Shown here: in pieces, positions 28,352-35,725 of the stretch
How positions within the stretch are numbered: the first letter of the stretch is position 1
How the letters are laid out: each line of letters begins with the position of its first letter
Source: an uncultured Eubacteriales bacterium
Lineage (GTDB): Bacteria; Bacillota; Clostridia; Lachnospirales; Lachnospiraceae
Reading direction: 5' to 3'
Assembly (NCBI GenBank): GCA_900542465.1
Contig: UQNS01000001.1
Span: forward strand, 186,001 to 250,000
Length of the DNA: 64,000 nt
The notes under the pieces: generated by a model
Database searches by the model: none
What the model was told of the DNA's origin: nothing
What the model saw: only the letters and a program-made list of their open reading frames with translations
Position numbers and translations under genes: made by a program

Positions 28352-29773
28352 ATGAAAATATACAATACGCTGACCGGCAATAAAGACGAATTTGTTCCGG
28401 TAGAAGAGGGAAAAGTAAAAATGTATGTCTGCGGACCTACAGTTTATAACCTTATCCATATTGGAAATGCAAGACCGATGATCGTATTTGATACGGTGAG
28501 AAGATACTTCATTTACAAGGGCTATGATGTGACATATGTCTCCAACTTCACTGATATTGACGATAAGATCATCAAAAGAGCTATTGAAGAGGGGACGACC
28601 TCTGATATTATTTCAAAAAAATACATCGAAGAATGTATGAAAGATATGGATGGAATGAATATAGGCAAGGATATTATTCATCCGCTTGCTACAGAGGTCA
28701 TACCTGACATGATAGAAATGATCCAGCTCCTGATAGATAAGGGATATGCCTATGATTCCAATGGTACGGTCTATTTCAGAGTCAGAAAGTCAGGTCATTA
28801 CGGAAAGCTTTCAAGCAAAAATATCGATGATCTTGAAGCAGGGCACAGAGATATTAAGGTTACAGGTGAGGAAAATAAGGAAGATCCGCTGGATTTCGTA
28901 CTCTGGAAGCCTAAAAAAGAGGGAGAGCCTTTCTGGGAGTCTCCATGGTCAGAAGGAAGACCGGGATGGCATATAGAATGTTCAGTAATGGCAAGAAAAT
29001 ATTTAGGCAAAACTATGGATATACATGCGGGCGGAGAAGATCTTGTATTTCCGCATCATGAAAATGAGGTTGCCCAGTCGGAGGCGGCCAATGACGCTCC
29101 ATTTGCAAAGTACTGGATGCATAATGCCTTCCTGAAGATCGATAATGTTAAGATGTCAAAGTCTCTTGGGAATTTTCTTACGGTCCGTGATATAAGTAAG
29201 AAGTATGACCTGGAGGTTCTGCGTTTCTTTATGCTTGGTGCTCACTACAGGACTCCGCTCAATTTTTCAGGAGATCTGATGGAATCGTCCAAGACAGGTC
29301 TTGAAAGGATCAAAAATGCTGCAAGACTTTTACATGAGCGCATAGACCAGGAGAATTCTAAGGACACTCCAAATATGACAATGAGTCCTGAGGAAGAAGC
29401 AAGGGCAAAGAAGGCAGATGATTTCCGCATAAGCTTTGAAGAGGCTATGGATGATGATTTTAACACTGCATTTGCCGTTGGAGCAGTGTTTGACCTGGTC
29501 AAGTTTATCAATACCGAAGCAGTTGAGGGATCATCTATAGCATTTCTTGAGGATCTCCTGAATAAGCTTGTTATGCTTACAGAAATTTTAGGTCTTAATG
29601 TCGATAAGAAGGATGAGCTTCTTGATGATTCTATAGAGGCTCTTATCGAAGAGAGAAATGAAGCTAAGAGAAATAAGAACTTTGCAAGAGCGGATGAGAT
29701 CAGAGATGTCCTTCTTAAGGATGGGATCGTTCTTGAGGATACGAGAAACGGAGTAAGATGGAAGAGAGTTTAA
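28352..29773 (+). CDS. cysS: Cysteine--tRNA ligase
   Basis: 473 residues, class I synthetase. The first zinc cysteine and HIGH motif are in YVCGPTVYNLIHIGNARP; further zinc ligands lie in HIECSVMA and FPHHENE; KMSKSLGNF is near residue 267. The C-terminal anticodon-binding helices end with GVRWKRV. It overlaps the next gene by 16 bases. Confidence 0.97.
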   Translation: MKIYNTLTGNKDEFVPVEEGKVKMYVCGPTVYNLIHIGNARPMIVFDTVRRYFIYKGYDVTYVSNFTDIDDKIIKRAIEEGTTSDIISKKYIEECMKDMDGMNIGKDIIHPLATEVIPDMIEMIQLLIDKGYAYDSNGTVYFRVRKSGHYGKLSSKNIDDLEAGHRDIKVTGEENKEDPLDFVLWKPKKEGEPFWESPWSEGRPGWHIECSVMARKYLGKTMDIHAGGEDLVFPHHENEVAQSEAANDAPFAKYWMHNAFLKIDNVKMSKSLGNFLTVRDISKKYDLEVLRFFMLGAHYRTPLNFSGDLMESSKTGLERIKNAARLLHERIDQENSKDTPNMTMSPEEEARAKKADDFRISFEEAMDDDFNTAFAVGAVFDLVKFINTEAVEGSSIAFLEDLLNKLVMLTEILGLNVDKKDELLDDSIEALIEERNEAKRNKNFARADEIRDVLLKDGIVLEDTRNGVRWKRV

Positions 29774-30228
29774 CGGAAACGGATAAGATATTAAGCTTCT
29801 GCGATAAAATAGTTAAGGAGGTCTTGGGGGGAGAGGATAAGAATCCGGACCCCCGCCTCGTGTCTCCTCTGCTGCTTGCCTATGTCGGAGACAGTATATT
29901 TGATCTGGTGGTCAGGACGGCGCTTATTAAGCAGGGAAACAGGCAGGTAAATAAAGTGAACAGATTGGCGATCACTTATGTAAAGGCAGCAAGTCAGGCT
30001 AAAATGGCAGCTGCATTTAATGAGCTGATGACTGAAGAGGAGAAAAGGATCCTTAAGGCCGGGAAAAATGCAAAACCAAATACTAAGGCAAAGAATGCCA
30101 GTTTAACTGAGTATCATACGGCGACAGGTCTGGAGGCAATGTTCGGATATCTCTACCTCCAGGGGGAAATGGACAGGATCATTGAACTGGTCAGGCTGGG
30201 AATGGAACATATAGATAAAGAGGGATAA
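29758..30228 (+). CDS. mrnC: Mini-ribonuclease III
   Basis: 156 residues. An RNase III catalytic domain without the dsRNA-binding domain: LLAYVGDSIFDLVVRT carries the first acidic metal ligand, and ATGLEAMFGYLYL the second. In B. subtilis it matures 23S rRNA. The start overlaps the cysS end by 16 bases. Placement between cysS and the rRNA methylase gene is the standard Firmicutes order. Confidence 0.94.
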   Translation: MEESLTETDKILSFCDKIVKEVLGGEDKNPDPRLVSPLLLAYVGDSIFDLVVRTALIKQGNRQVNKVNRLAITYVKAASQAKMAAAFNELMTEEEKRILKAGKNAKPNTKAKNASLTEYHTATGLEAMFGYLYLQGEMDRIIELVRLGMEHIDKEG

Positions 30229-30230
30229 GA

Positions 30231-31043
30231 ATGTCATTTAAAGGAAATAATAATTTCAGAAAAAGAGATGATAAGAGAGAGTCTGCAGAAGAGGCTGATC
30301 TTCAGGGTGGTATTATCGAGGGTCGTAATCCTGTAATAGAGGCTTTCAGAGCAGGTGCTCAGATAGATAAGATATATCTGCTGGAGGGAAGTGAGGATGC
30401 CGGACTGAAAACGATCTTCAGAGAAGTCAAGAAGCATAACACGATATATTACTTCGTCAGCAGAGAAAGACTGGATGAACTTTCCGAGACCGGACATCAT
30501 CAGGGTGTTATTGCCAGAGTTGCAGCAGCAGAGTATGCAGAGGTCGATGATATCCTGGAAGCAGCTAGAAAGAAAGGGGAAGATCCATTTATCATCTTGC
30601 TTGATGACATTGAAGATCCGTACAATCTGGGAGCTATCATAAGAACAGCTAACGTTTCAGGGGCGCATGGCGTCATAATAACAAAGAGACATGCTTCAGG
30701 AATTACACCTACAGTCGTAAAGGCCAGTGCGGGGGCGGTTGTTTATACTCCTGTTGCGAGAGTCACCAATCTCACACAGACTATGAAGAAGCTTAAGGAA
30801 GCCGGTCTGTGGTTCGTATGTGCTGATATGGATGGAGAAGTTTTATACAGGCAGGACCTTACGGGCCCTATAGGCCTTGTGATAGGAAACGAAGGTTCAG
30901 GCGTATCTCCGCTTGTTAAGAAAAATTGCGATTTTGTGGCTTCTATACCTGTTAATGGGGAGATACAGTCTCTTAACGCATCGGTTGCCGCCGGGATATT
31001 ATCGTACGAGATCGTCAGACAGAGAATGAATGCGAAAAAGTGA
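30231..31043 (+). CDS. rlmB: 23S rRNA 2'-O-methyltransferase, RlmB/TrmH (SpoU) family
   Basis: 270 residues. An N-terminal L30e-like substrate domain (about 25-100, GRNPVIEAF) is followed by the SPOUT knot: DDIEDPYNLGAIIRTA, VIGNEGSGVSPLV and IPVNGEIQSLNASVAAGI. By family it methylates a 23S rRNA guanosine ribose. The first 25 residues are charged and disordered. Gene is 2 bases after mrnC. Confidence 0.93.
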   Translation: MSFKGNNNFRKRDDKRESAEEADLQGGIIEGRNPVIEAFRAGAQIDKIYLLEGSEDAGLKTIFREVKKHNTIYYFVSRERLDELSETGHHQGVIARVAAAEYAEVDDILEAARKKGEDPFIILLDDIEDPYNLGAIIRTANVSGAHGVIITKRHASGITPTVVKASAGAVVYTPVARVTNLTQTMKKLKEAGLWFVCADMDGEVLYRQDLTGPIGLVIGNEGSGVSPLVKKNCDFVASIPVNGEIQSLNASVAAGILSYEIVRQRMNAKK

Positions 31044-31092
31044 TATAATTGGAGATCGATAGGCACTGAGTTTTTGCGGAATAGGGGATCTT

Positions 31093-31725
31093 GTGAATAG
31101 AGATTATGCTGGTTCAAGTGACAGAGAATTACTGAAAATGTTTCATGAAGGAGATGAGAGAGCTTTTAATGAAATTATCACCAGGTACAAGACTATGGTC
31201 AAGTTAAAAGCGCGCGAATTCTTTCTTATAGGCGGCGATAGTCAGGATCTTATACAGGAAGGTACTATCGGGCTGCTAGAGGCTGTTATGGCTTTTCGTG
31301 ATGATAAAAATGCAGAGTTTTCAACATTTGCTAACTTATGTGTGAGGAGACGCATGATGAAGGCGGTGGCGTCAGACAATACGAAAAAAAACCTGCCTCT
31401 GAATAATTCGGTATCTCTGGAATTTAATGAGAATGGTGAAAGTCCGGGAAATGAAAAGCTGGACCTGGATCCTCATAATAACTATGAATATTTCAAAGAT
31501 CCAGAGGAGATATTTTTCGGAAGGATCGAACTGGATTCATTTATGTATGAATTAAATAAAGCTTTGAGCAAAATGGAAAGAGAAGTTTTAGAGTTATTTT
31601 TAAAGGGGAAGACCTACAGAGAGATATCTGCGATGTTGGACAGGCCGGAAAAGTCTATTGATAACTGTATTAACCGTATTCTGAATAAAGCCTCTAAATT
31701 AAGGTTGACAAACGATACTGAATAA
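31093..31725 (+). CDS. sigH: RNA polymerase sporulation sigma factor SigH
   Basis: 210 residues with a GTG start and AGGGG 5 bases upstream. Region 2 (DLIQEGTIGLLEAVMAF...FSTFANLCVRRRMMKAV) and region 4 (LSKMEREVLELFLKGKTYREISAML...) are intact, and the length and neighbours fit sigma-H, the early stationary/sporulation factor. The prophage is integrated just downstream, at tRNA-Thr, without touching the gene. Confidence 0.93.
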   Translation: MNRDYAGSSDRELLKMFHEGDERAFNEIITRYKTMVKLKAREFFLIGGDSQDLIQEGTIGLLEAVMAFRDDKNAEFSTFANLCVRRRMMKAVASDNTKKNLPLNNSVSLEFNENGESPGNEKLDLDPHNNYEYFKDPEEIFFGRIELDSFMYELNKALSKMEREVLELFLKGKTYREISAMLDRPEKSIDNCINRILNKASKLRLTNDTE

Positions 31726-31737
31726 ATTAATATTAGG

Positions 31738-31765
31738 GGGCGTTGCAGAGTCTTGCTGCACGCCC
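31738..31765 (+). other. GC-rich hairpin between sigH and tRNA-Thr
   Basis: GGGCG(T)TGCAG pairs with CTGCACGCCC around a 7-base loop with one bulged base. No T-run follows, so it is not a standard terminator; it may slow polymerase or guide tRNA 5' processing. Confidence 0.4.
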
Positions 31766-31771
31766 GAATGC

Positions 31772-31843
31772 GCTGACATAGCTCAGGGGTAGAGCACTTC
31801 ATTGGTAATGAAGAGGTCGGGAGTTCAAATCTCCTTGTCAGCT
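31772..31843 (+). tRNA. tRNA-Thr(GGU)
   Basis: A 72-base cloverleaf. The acceptor GCTGACA pairs with TGTCAGC; the anticodon stem CTTCA/TGAAG encloses TTGGTAA, giving GGT. T-loop GTTCAAAT. No CCA is encoded. The integrase gene and phage sequence follow at once, so this is the integration target. Confidence 0.96.
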
Positions 31844-31938
31844 TTTAATTGTTTCTTGTGAACCTCGATTTTATCAGTGTTTACGGCGTTCGGCCACAAG
31901 TTTTTTGATAAAAGGGGCAAAAAAAGGGCAAATATTTT
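31800..31938. other. Probable attL region of the prophage
   Basis: The 3' half of tRNA-Thr is followed within 95 bases by the end of a converging tyrosine integrase, the usual layout of tRNA-targeting prophages. The core is probably part of the T-arm/acceptor sequence (about 31815-31843). AAAGGGGCAAA and AAAGGGCAAA (31911-31932) form a direct repeat that may bind the integrase arm domain. attR lies outside the window, so the exact core cannot be set. Confidence 0.6.
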
Positions 31939-33045
31939 TTAAAAAATTTGAATGTTTTTAATTTCTCTATTGAACTTCTCTTTTAATTTATTAGTTGTGT
32001 GCAAGTAAACATCTTTTGTTATAGCGCTGCTTGCATGACCTAATCGGTCAGATATAGCCTCAAGCGACATACCTTTTTCAAACATCAGACTTGCATGAGT
32101 GTGCCTTAAGCTGTGTAAGGTAAGAGATCTACCCAGCTTCTTCAAACAGTGCTCTTTAAAGTACTTGTTTACTGCATAGTACTTGAGATAATTGCCCTCA
32201 AGGTCAAAGAAAAAAAGATTGGTGCGGATACCGGTACTTAATTGTAATTGCTTGTTGTAGCTTAGTTTGTCTTTTATGAACTGCAGTAGCTCATCTTGCA
32301 TATAAACATCACGTTCAGACGTTTCTGTTTTAGTCGTGGAAATTATTTTATTTAAGGGATCAAATGTCTTGTTGACATGAATAACTCTTTCTTCCGTGTC
32401 TATATCTCCATTTGTTAAAGCTATTACCTCTCCAGGTCTAAGACCACTAAGAGCCATAAATAATATAAATTGTTTGTTATGCTGCACATCTAAGCAGTCT
32501 AATAATTCTTTTAACTCATTGGACTCTAAGAATTTATCTGAGATTTTTAATCGTCTAGCCTTATCAGGAAATGGTCTGATTTTATCTAAAAATCTTATGT
32601 CATCAATCAAATCTTCTTGATATGCCCATCTAAATATAGACTTAATTCTTATCATGAATTCATTTAGAGTAGAGCCGGCGCGACCACTTGCTGTCAATCT
32701 ATCTCGTATAAAAGCAGCATTGATATTATTGGCCAGCGTATCCTCGCCAAACAACTTGAGTAAAGTATTCCCTGCATGGTAGTTACGGTGGTACGTGGTA
32801 GGTTTGACCGCAGTCTTTTGATAAGCTCTATGCTTTTCTATAATATCTTTAAAAGTATATTCTTTCTTCACTTTGTACGTGGCCAAAGCTTCAATTTTTT
32901 CCATCAGTATCATTTCGGCTTCACGCCGAGTGGCAGCAGTATTCTTTTCAATGGTTAATTTAACCTTTTTATACTTTCCTGTTAAGTGGTCTTTATATGA
33001 CTGCACACACATATACTTTCCGTTTTTAAGTTCTTCAACATACAT
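31939..33045 (-). CDS. int: Tyrosine-family site-specific integrase
   Basis: 368 residues. An N-terminal arm-binding AP2-like segment (KNGKYMCVQSYKD), a SAM-like core-binding domain (about 80-160) and the catalytic domain. Catalytic residues are visible: Arg in LSGLRPGEV, HSLRHTH, and LGHASSAITKDVYLH with the nucleophilic tyrosine. I start at 33045, where AAAGGA lies 7 bases upstream; the upstream ATG at 33087 has no ribosome site. Drives integration into tRNA-Thr; it points toward the host, with its end next to attL. Confidence 0.93.
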   Translation of the reverse strand: MYVEELKNGKYMCVQSYKDHLTGKYKKVKLTIEKNTAATRREAEMILMEKIEALATYKVKKEYTFKDIIEKHRAYQKTAVKPTTYHRNYHAGNTLLKLFGEDTLANNINAAFIRDRLTASGRAGSTLNEFMIRIKSIFRWAYQEDLIDDIRFLDKIRPFPDKARRLKISDKFLESNELKELLDCLDVQHNKQFILFMALSGLRPGEVIALTNGDIDTEERVIHVNKTFDPLNKIISTTKTETSERDVYMQDELLQFIKDKLSYNKQLQLSTGIRTNLFFFDLEGNYLKYYAVNKYFKEHCLKKLGRSLTLHSLRHTHASLMFEKGMSLEAISDRLGHASSAITKDVYLHTTNKLKEKFNREIKNIQIF

Positions 33046-33089
33046 ATTTGTATCCTTTCCACCCATTTTAGGGTATAAAAATAACACCT

Positions 33090-33157
33090 ATTTACATGGC
33101 TAGGTGCTAACTGGTACAATGTATGTGATGGTTTGCAGTTAATACCTAGCTGTAAAT
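33090..33157. repeat. Long imperfect inverted repeat upstream of int
   Basis: Left arm 33090-33113 and right arm 33136-33157 share ATTTACA, GCTAGGT and TAACTG blocks with a 2-base bulge and two changes. A plus-strand promoter lies in the left arm and loop. It could be a pair of operators flanking a start site, or an RNA/cruciform hairpin. Confidence 0.65.
33091..33120 (+). promoter_or_regulatory. Plus-strand promoter for a candidate small RNA
   Basis: TTTACA (33091-33096), an 18-base spacer and TACAAT (33115-33120) with an extended TG one base before it. It faces away from int. A strong terminator 50 bases on implies a short transcript. Confidence 0.5.
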
Positions 33158-33206
33158 ATTAATTTTCCAGTCCTTCTTGTGCGCCAACACGGGAGGGACT
33201 TTTTTA
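33127..33206 (+). ncRNA. Candidate small RNA 1, about 80 nt
   Basis: Bounded by the promoter at 33091-33120 and the perfect 13-bp terminator hairpin at 33169-33200. No ORF with a ribosome site fits inside. Its 5' part holds the right arm of the inverted repeat. Evidence is positional only. Confidence 0.4.
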
Positions 33207-33210
33207 TTTT
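33169..33210 (+). terminator. Strong intrinsic terminator
   Basis: A 13-bp stem (33169-33181 with 33188-33200, wobbles allowed) with loop CGCCAA and six T's. It works only on the plus strand, and no plus-strand gene precedes it, hence the small-RNA call. Confidence 0.85.
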
Positions 33211-33276
33211 CTAGTGTCGTGTTACAATCTCAATATAACGTACTCAGGTGTCCTTAGGACCCTGGGTCTTTTTATG

Positions 33277-33298
33277 TTTTACTCAAATTTGAGTAAAA
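33277..33298. promoter_or_regulatory. Perfect 22-bp palindrome, likely operator
   Basis: TTTTACTCAAATTTGAGTAAAA reads identically on both strands. Perfect palindromes of this length are rare by chance and usually mark a dimeric protein-binding site. Its regulator is not known. Confidence 0.65.
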
Positions 33299-33316
33299 GT
33301 ACCGTTTTGGTAGTTC

Positions 33317-33361
33317 AGGGTGTCGCGTTTCATTACACCCTTTATTATTGCCAAGGGTGTG
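33317..33361 (+). repeat. Competing hairpins with shared middle arm
   Basis: ACACCC (33336-33341) can pair with GGGTGT upstream, followed by a T-rich run as in a weak terminator, or extend to ACACCCTT pairing with AAGGGTGT downstream. Mutually exclusive pairing is the layout of an attenuator. Confidence 0.45.
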
Positions 33362-33378
33362 ACACAAACCACGGTCCT

Positions 33379-33415
33379 TATAAGATGGGGTACTGAAATG
33401 TTACCCCATCTTATA
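33379..33415. repeat. Perfect 14-bp inverted repeat
   Basis: TATAAGATGGGGTA (33379-33392) and its exact complement (33402-33415) with a 9-base loop. The right arm overlaps the left arm of the next inverted repeat by 5 bases. Confidence 0.8.
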
Positions 33416-33446
33416 CTATTTTCCCGACGTCAGGAAAATAGTATAA
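33411..33446. repeat. 36-bp near-perfect palindrome with GACGTC centre
   Basis: TTATACTATTTTCC (33411-33424) and its exact complement (33433-33446) flank CGACGTCA; only one central base pair breaks symmetry. The sequence GACGTCAnnAAAATAGTATA in its right half recurs at 33481, on the promoter of the second small RNA. Confidence 0.8.
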
Positions 33447-33475
33447 GACTGCTTAAACACTGAATATTTACCATA

Positions 33476-33504
33476 TTGTTGACGTCAACAAAATAGTATA
33501 TAAT
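33476..33504 (+). promoter_or_regulatory. Promoter with palindromic operator for small RNA 2
   Basis: TTGTTG (33476-33481), 17 bases and TATAAT (33499-33504). The -35 lies inside the perfect 16-bp palindrome TTGTTGACGTCAACAA (33476-33491), so a dimeric protein bound there would block polymerase. Confidence 0.6.
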
Positions 33505-33510
33505 AAATAC

Positions 33511-33608
33511 GCAAAGCTAATTATCCGAGCGCTCTAGGGATATTAGCATGGCCGAGGAGTACCTTAGCTAAGGAAAAGCCTTACTGCATTTGTGGTAGGG
33601 CTTTTTCC
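33511..33608 (+). ncRNA. Candidate small RNA 2, about 100 nt
   Basis: Begins after the promoter and ends in a terminator (GGAAAAGCCTTAC with GTAGGGCTTTTTCC, then T's). The first stem GCTAATTATCC/GGGATATTAGC carries the palindromic loop GAGCGCTC, which could form kissing dimers; next is the 12-bp palindrome CCTTAGCTAAGG (33562-33573). A 7-codon ORF (MAEEYLS, 33548) is the only coding possibility. It converges on the neighbouring minus-strand gene. Confidence 0.5.
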
Positions 33609-33610
33609 TT

Positions 33611-34108
33611 TTAAAGCTCAAGACTTTTTACAGGTACAAAGCCTGGTAGGTTCCTTTCGATTACTGCCTTTAAATGCTGTAAAGATGTTGGTATGCCTGC
33701 TATTTCTAATAGTACTATTTCATGTGTTTCACCATCAGATTGATATTCTATCAATATTCCTAACAAATCTATTGTTGCCGTTTTTTCTTTACCTGTATTA
33801 GATCCTATTATAGCTCCGACTGGTCCAGCAACTACAGCGCCCACAAGTGTGTTTCTAGCAGAATGGGATCTCTGTCTTATAATGTCTTGTTGTCTATCAG
33901 AGTGAAAAATTTCAACGTGGGTTATTTTATCAATACTTAGAATTGCTTTAGCAGCTAATTTTTTCTTACGCCTGTTTTCAACAAATTCTACAGTTTTTTC
34001 TTTTTCATTTACAGTTACTATAACAGGGTATTCGTTCATTAAGTTTGGGATACCGCTAATGTGTTTTAATGTTTCTTTAGTTATGTATTTTTTCCCAAAT
34101 AATCCCAT
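33611..34108 (-). CDS. Hypothetical prophage protein with glycine-zipper segment
   Basis: 165 residues starting MGLFGKKYITKE, with AAAGGA 6 bases before 34108; a longer frame exists but lacks a site and overlaps the repressor gene. The N-terminal half looks like a small PH-like beta domain (EYPVIVTVNEKEKTVEFV). Residues about 85-105 (GAVVAGPVGAIIGSNTG) form a glycine-zipper of the kind found in membrane-inserting proteins. In prophage immunity regions such genes beside the repressor are often accessory morons, but no function is known. Confidence 0.7.
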   Translation of the reverse strand: MGLFGKKYITKETLKHISGIPNLMNEYPVIVTVNEKEKTVEFVENRRKKKLAAKAILSIDKITHVEIFHSDRQQDIIRQRSHSARNTLVGAVVAGPVGAIIGSNTGKEKTATIDLLGILIEYQSDGETHEIVLLEIAGIPTSLQHLKAVIERNLPGFVPVKSLEL

Positions 34109-34130
34109 ATCTATTCCTTTCTTATCGATA

Positions 34131-35000
34131 TTAAACCTTACCAACAACCTTACCGATGCATCTAATGTCTTTTGTGCCCTTAATAATTGGATACTTAGGG
34201 TTTAGAGATATCAAACCATCTTTTCCTAATTGTTTAATATAACAGTGTTCTTCGTTTATAAATATCCCAATATCGCCCTCTTTAATGGAGTCCATCTTTT
34301 TTACTAATACTTTATCCCCATCCTTAAATGAAGGTTCCATGCTATCCCCATCAACACCTATAACAAAATCAGCATCGTTATATATACTTTTTGGCACATT
34401 AATAGTATTAATCGGGAGATCCTCAAAAAGGAAGTCACCGTTACCAGCACTGGCCAATTTGTTGTAGTATGGAAGCTGTATTAAGTTGTAAGGGCTAGCG
34501 GTCTCTGTCTTGTTTTGCGATGTTTCACATTTTCGATACTTTCTCATAAGCTCTTCGCGTTCTTTTTTATTCTTATATTCTATATTTATGAGAGCGTGAA
34601 TTGCTATTTGTGATTCATAATCAATTCTTTTGTACTTATAGATTGCATCTTCTACACTAAAGTTTTCTGGTGGTTCTTCGGCCCCAAATATTATCTTGGG
34701 GTTTGGAAGTGTCTCAAATTCTTCATTTAATTCAGGGTCTTGGTATCTCAGAAGCTTTTCGCCCTCAAAAACGGAATATTTTGGTGGATCTTCGAGCTCC
34801 AAATCTAATGTGGTTAGATCATAAAACGACACCTTAAATATGTCGGATATTTTTTTTAATTTTTCGAAAGTTGGAATTGCATCATCAACTTCCCATTTTT
34901 GAATAGTGGTAAATGATTTATATCCTAACTTCTTAGCTAGATCATCTTGGGACATACCAGCTTTTTTTCTTAAATATCTTATATTTCGTCCTATTGTCAT
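34131..35000 (-). CDS. CI/LexA-like prophage repressor (HTH plus S24 peptidase)
   Basis: 289 residues. An N-terminal XRE helix-turn-helix (about 3-60, MSQDDLAKKLGYKSFTTIQKWE), a linker, and a C-terminal S24 domain (about 185-289). The S24 domain has an Ala-Gly cleavage site in LASAGNGDF, the catalytic serine in GDSMEPSF and the lysine in VLVKKMDS. This predicts RecA-triggered self-cleavage and SOS induction of the prophage. I start at 35000 because AGAGG lies 8 bases upstream. It diverges from the Cro-like gene. Confidence 0.92.
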   Translation of the reverse strand: MTIGRNIRYLRKKAGMSQDDLAKKLGYKSFTTIQKWEVDDAIPTFEKLKKISDIFKVSFYDLTTLDLELEDPPKYSVFEGEKLLRYQDPELNEEFETLPNPKIIFGAEEPPENFSVEDAIYKYKRIDYESQIAIHALINIEYKNKKEREELMRKYRKCETSQNKTETASPYNLIQLPYYNKLASAGNGDFLFEDLPINTINVPKSIYNDADFVIGVDGDSMEPSFKDGDKVLVKKMDSIKEGDIGIFINEEHCYIKQLGKDGLISLNPKYPIIKGTKDIRCIGKVVGKV

Positions 35001-35099
35001 ATGCATCACCTCTGCGGTCATTTTAAGGCATGGTATAAAAAAAATCAAGTTTAAAACACCTTTTTTATATATAACTTCAAAAAAAATATATTAAAAGGG

Positions 35100-35128
35100 T
35101 TGACACTTTAAAAAAAAGGAAGTATATT
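35100..35128 (+). promoter_or_regulatory. Early (lytic) promoter, PR-like
   Basis: TTGACA (35100-35105), 17 bases, TATATT (35123-35128), 35 bases before the Cro-like start. The surrounding 35001-35162 gap is very AT-rich and should hold the CI/Cro operators, but I could not define a clean operator repeat. Confidence 0.75.
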
Positions 35129-35162
35129 TACACCAAGGTTAATCAGAAAGGGGGTGCGTTTT

Positions 35163-35354
35163 TTGAGAAAGTATTCATTAAAAGAATTAAGGGCTAGATT
35201 AAATTTAACACAAGAAATATTGGCTTTTAAACTTGGGGTAACGACTGCAACTTACAACAATTGGGAAAAGAGTTTGCTTAATGTAAAAATCAAATATCTA
35301 TTAAAGATATCGGATTTTTTTAAGATTAGTCTAGATGAAATTCTCATAAGGTAA
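35163..35354 (+). CDS. Cro-like XRE family regulator
   Basis: 63 residues forming a single helix-turn-helix (LTQEILAFKLGVTTATYNNWEK). I start at the TTG at 35163, which has AAAGGGGG 8 bases upstream; a GTG at 35154 overlaps that site. It is the first gene of the rightward early operon, divergent from the S24 repressor, the classical place for cro. Confidence 0.8.
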   Translation: MRKYSLKELRARLNLTQEILAFKLGVTTATYNNWEKSLLNVKIKYLLKISDFFKISLDEILIR

Positions 35355-35407
35355 TTTTTTTTGCGTTCATACTTCAAAAAAAGTAAAGTGCTTTAAAAAT
35401 ATTAAAG

Positions 35408-35491
35408 CTACCACCCTTAAGGCTCATCACGACAAATGTTTGTCTATACAACTCATCTACATATAACCGTGGTGGGTCTCAAGGGCGGTAG
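35408..35491 (+). repeat. Long hairpin between two early regulator genes
   Basis: A 24-base left arm (35408-35431, starting CTACCACCC) pairs with 35468-35491 (ending GGGCGGTAG), with two A-C mismatches and three wobbles, and the loop holds a smaller hairpin GACAAA/TTTGTC. It lies in the 178-base gap, directly before a ribosome site. Either an mRNA leader or a protein-binding cruciform. Confidence 0.65.
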
Positions 35492-35532
35492 GTAGAAAGG
35501 AGGAAAGATGAATAGAAAGGAAAACACAAGAT

Positions 35533-35712
35533 ATGGGGTTAAAAGAAAAAAGAAAAATTAAAGGGCTTAACCAAACCGAGCTAGCAACAGCAATCGGGTT
35601 AAAACAAAGTGTTGTTTCAGCTTGGGAAGTTGGAGTACAAGAGTTGCCGGTGAGGAATGCGAAAAGGATAGCAGAAGTCTTGGGTTGCGACTGGAAAGAC
35701 TTATACGATTAA
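35533..35712 (+). CDS. Small XRE family DNA-binding protein, 59 aa
   Basis: 59 residues: MGLKEKRKIKGLNQTELATAIG then KQSVVSAWEVG, an XRE helix-turn-helix nearly filling the protein, with a C-terminal DWKDLYD. AAAGGA lies 11 bases upstream. An overlapping 17-codon ORF (35508, MNRKENTRYGVKRKK) has the stronger GGAGG site, so translation may be coupled. Probably a second early regulator. Confidence 0.75.
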   Translation: MGLKEKRKIKGLNQTELATAIGLKQSVVSAWEVGVQELPVRNAKRIAEVLGCDWKDLYD

Positions 35713-35725
35713 GAAAGGATTAGAA

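Noticed and set aside
33214..33396. 60-codon ORF with GTG start in the palindromic region
   Set aside because: No ribosome site, and the frame runs across several hairpins and a palindrome; composition is not protein-like.
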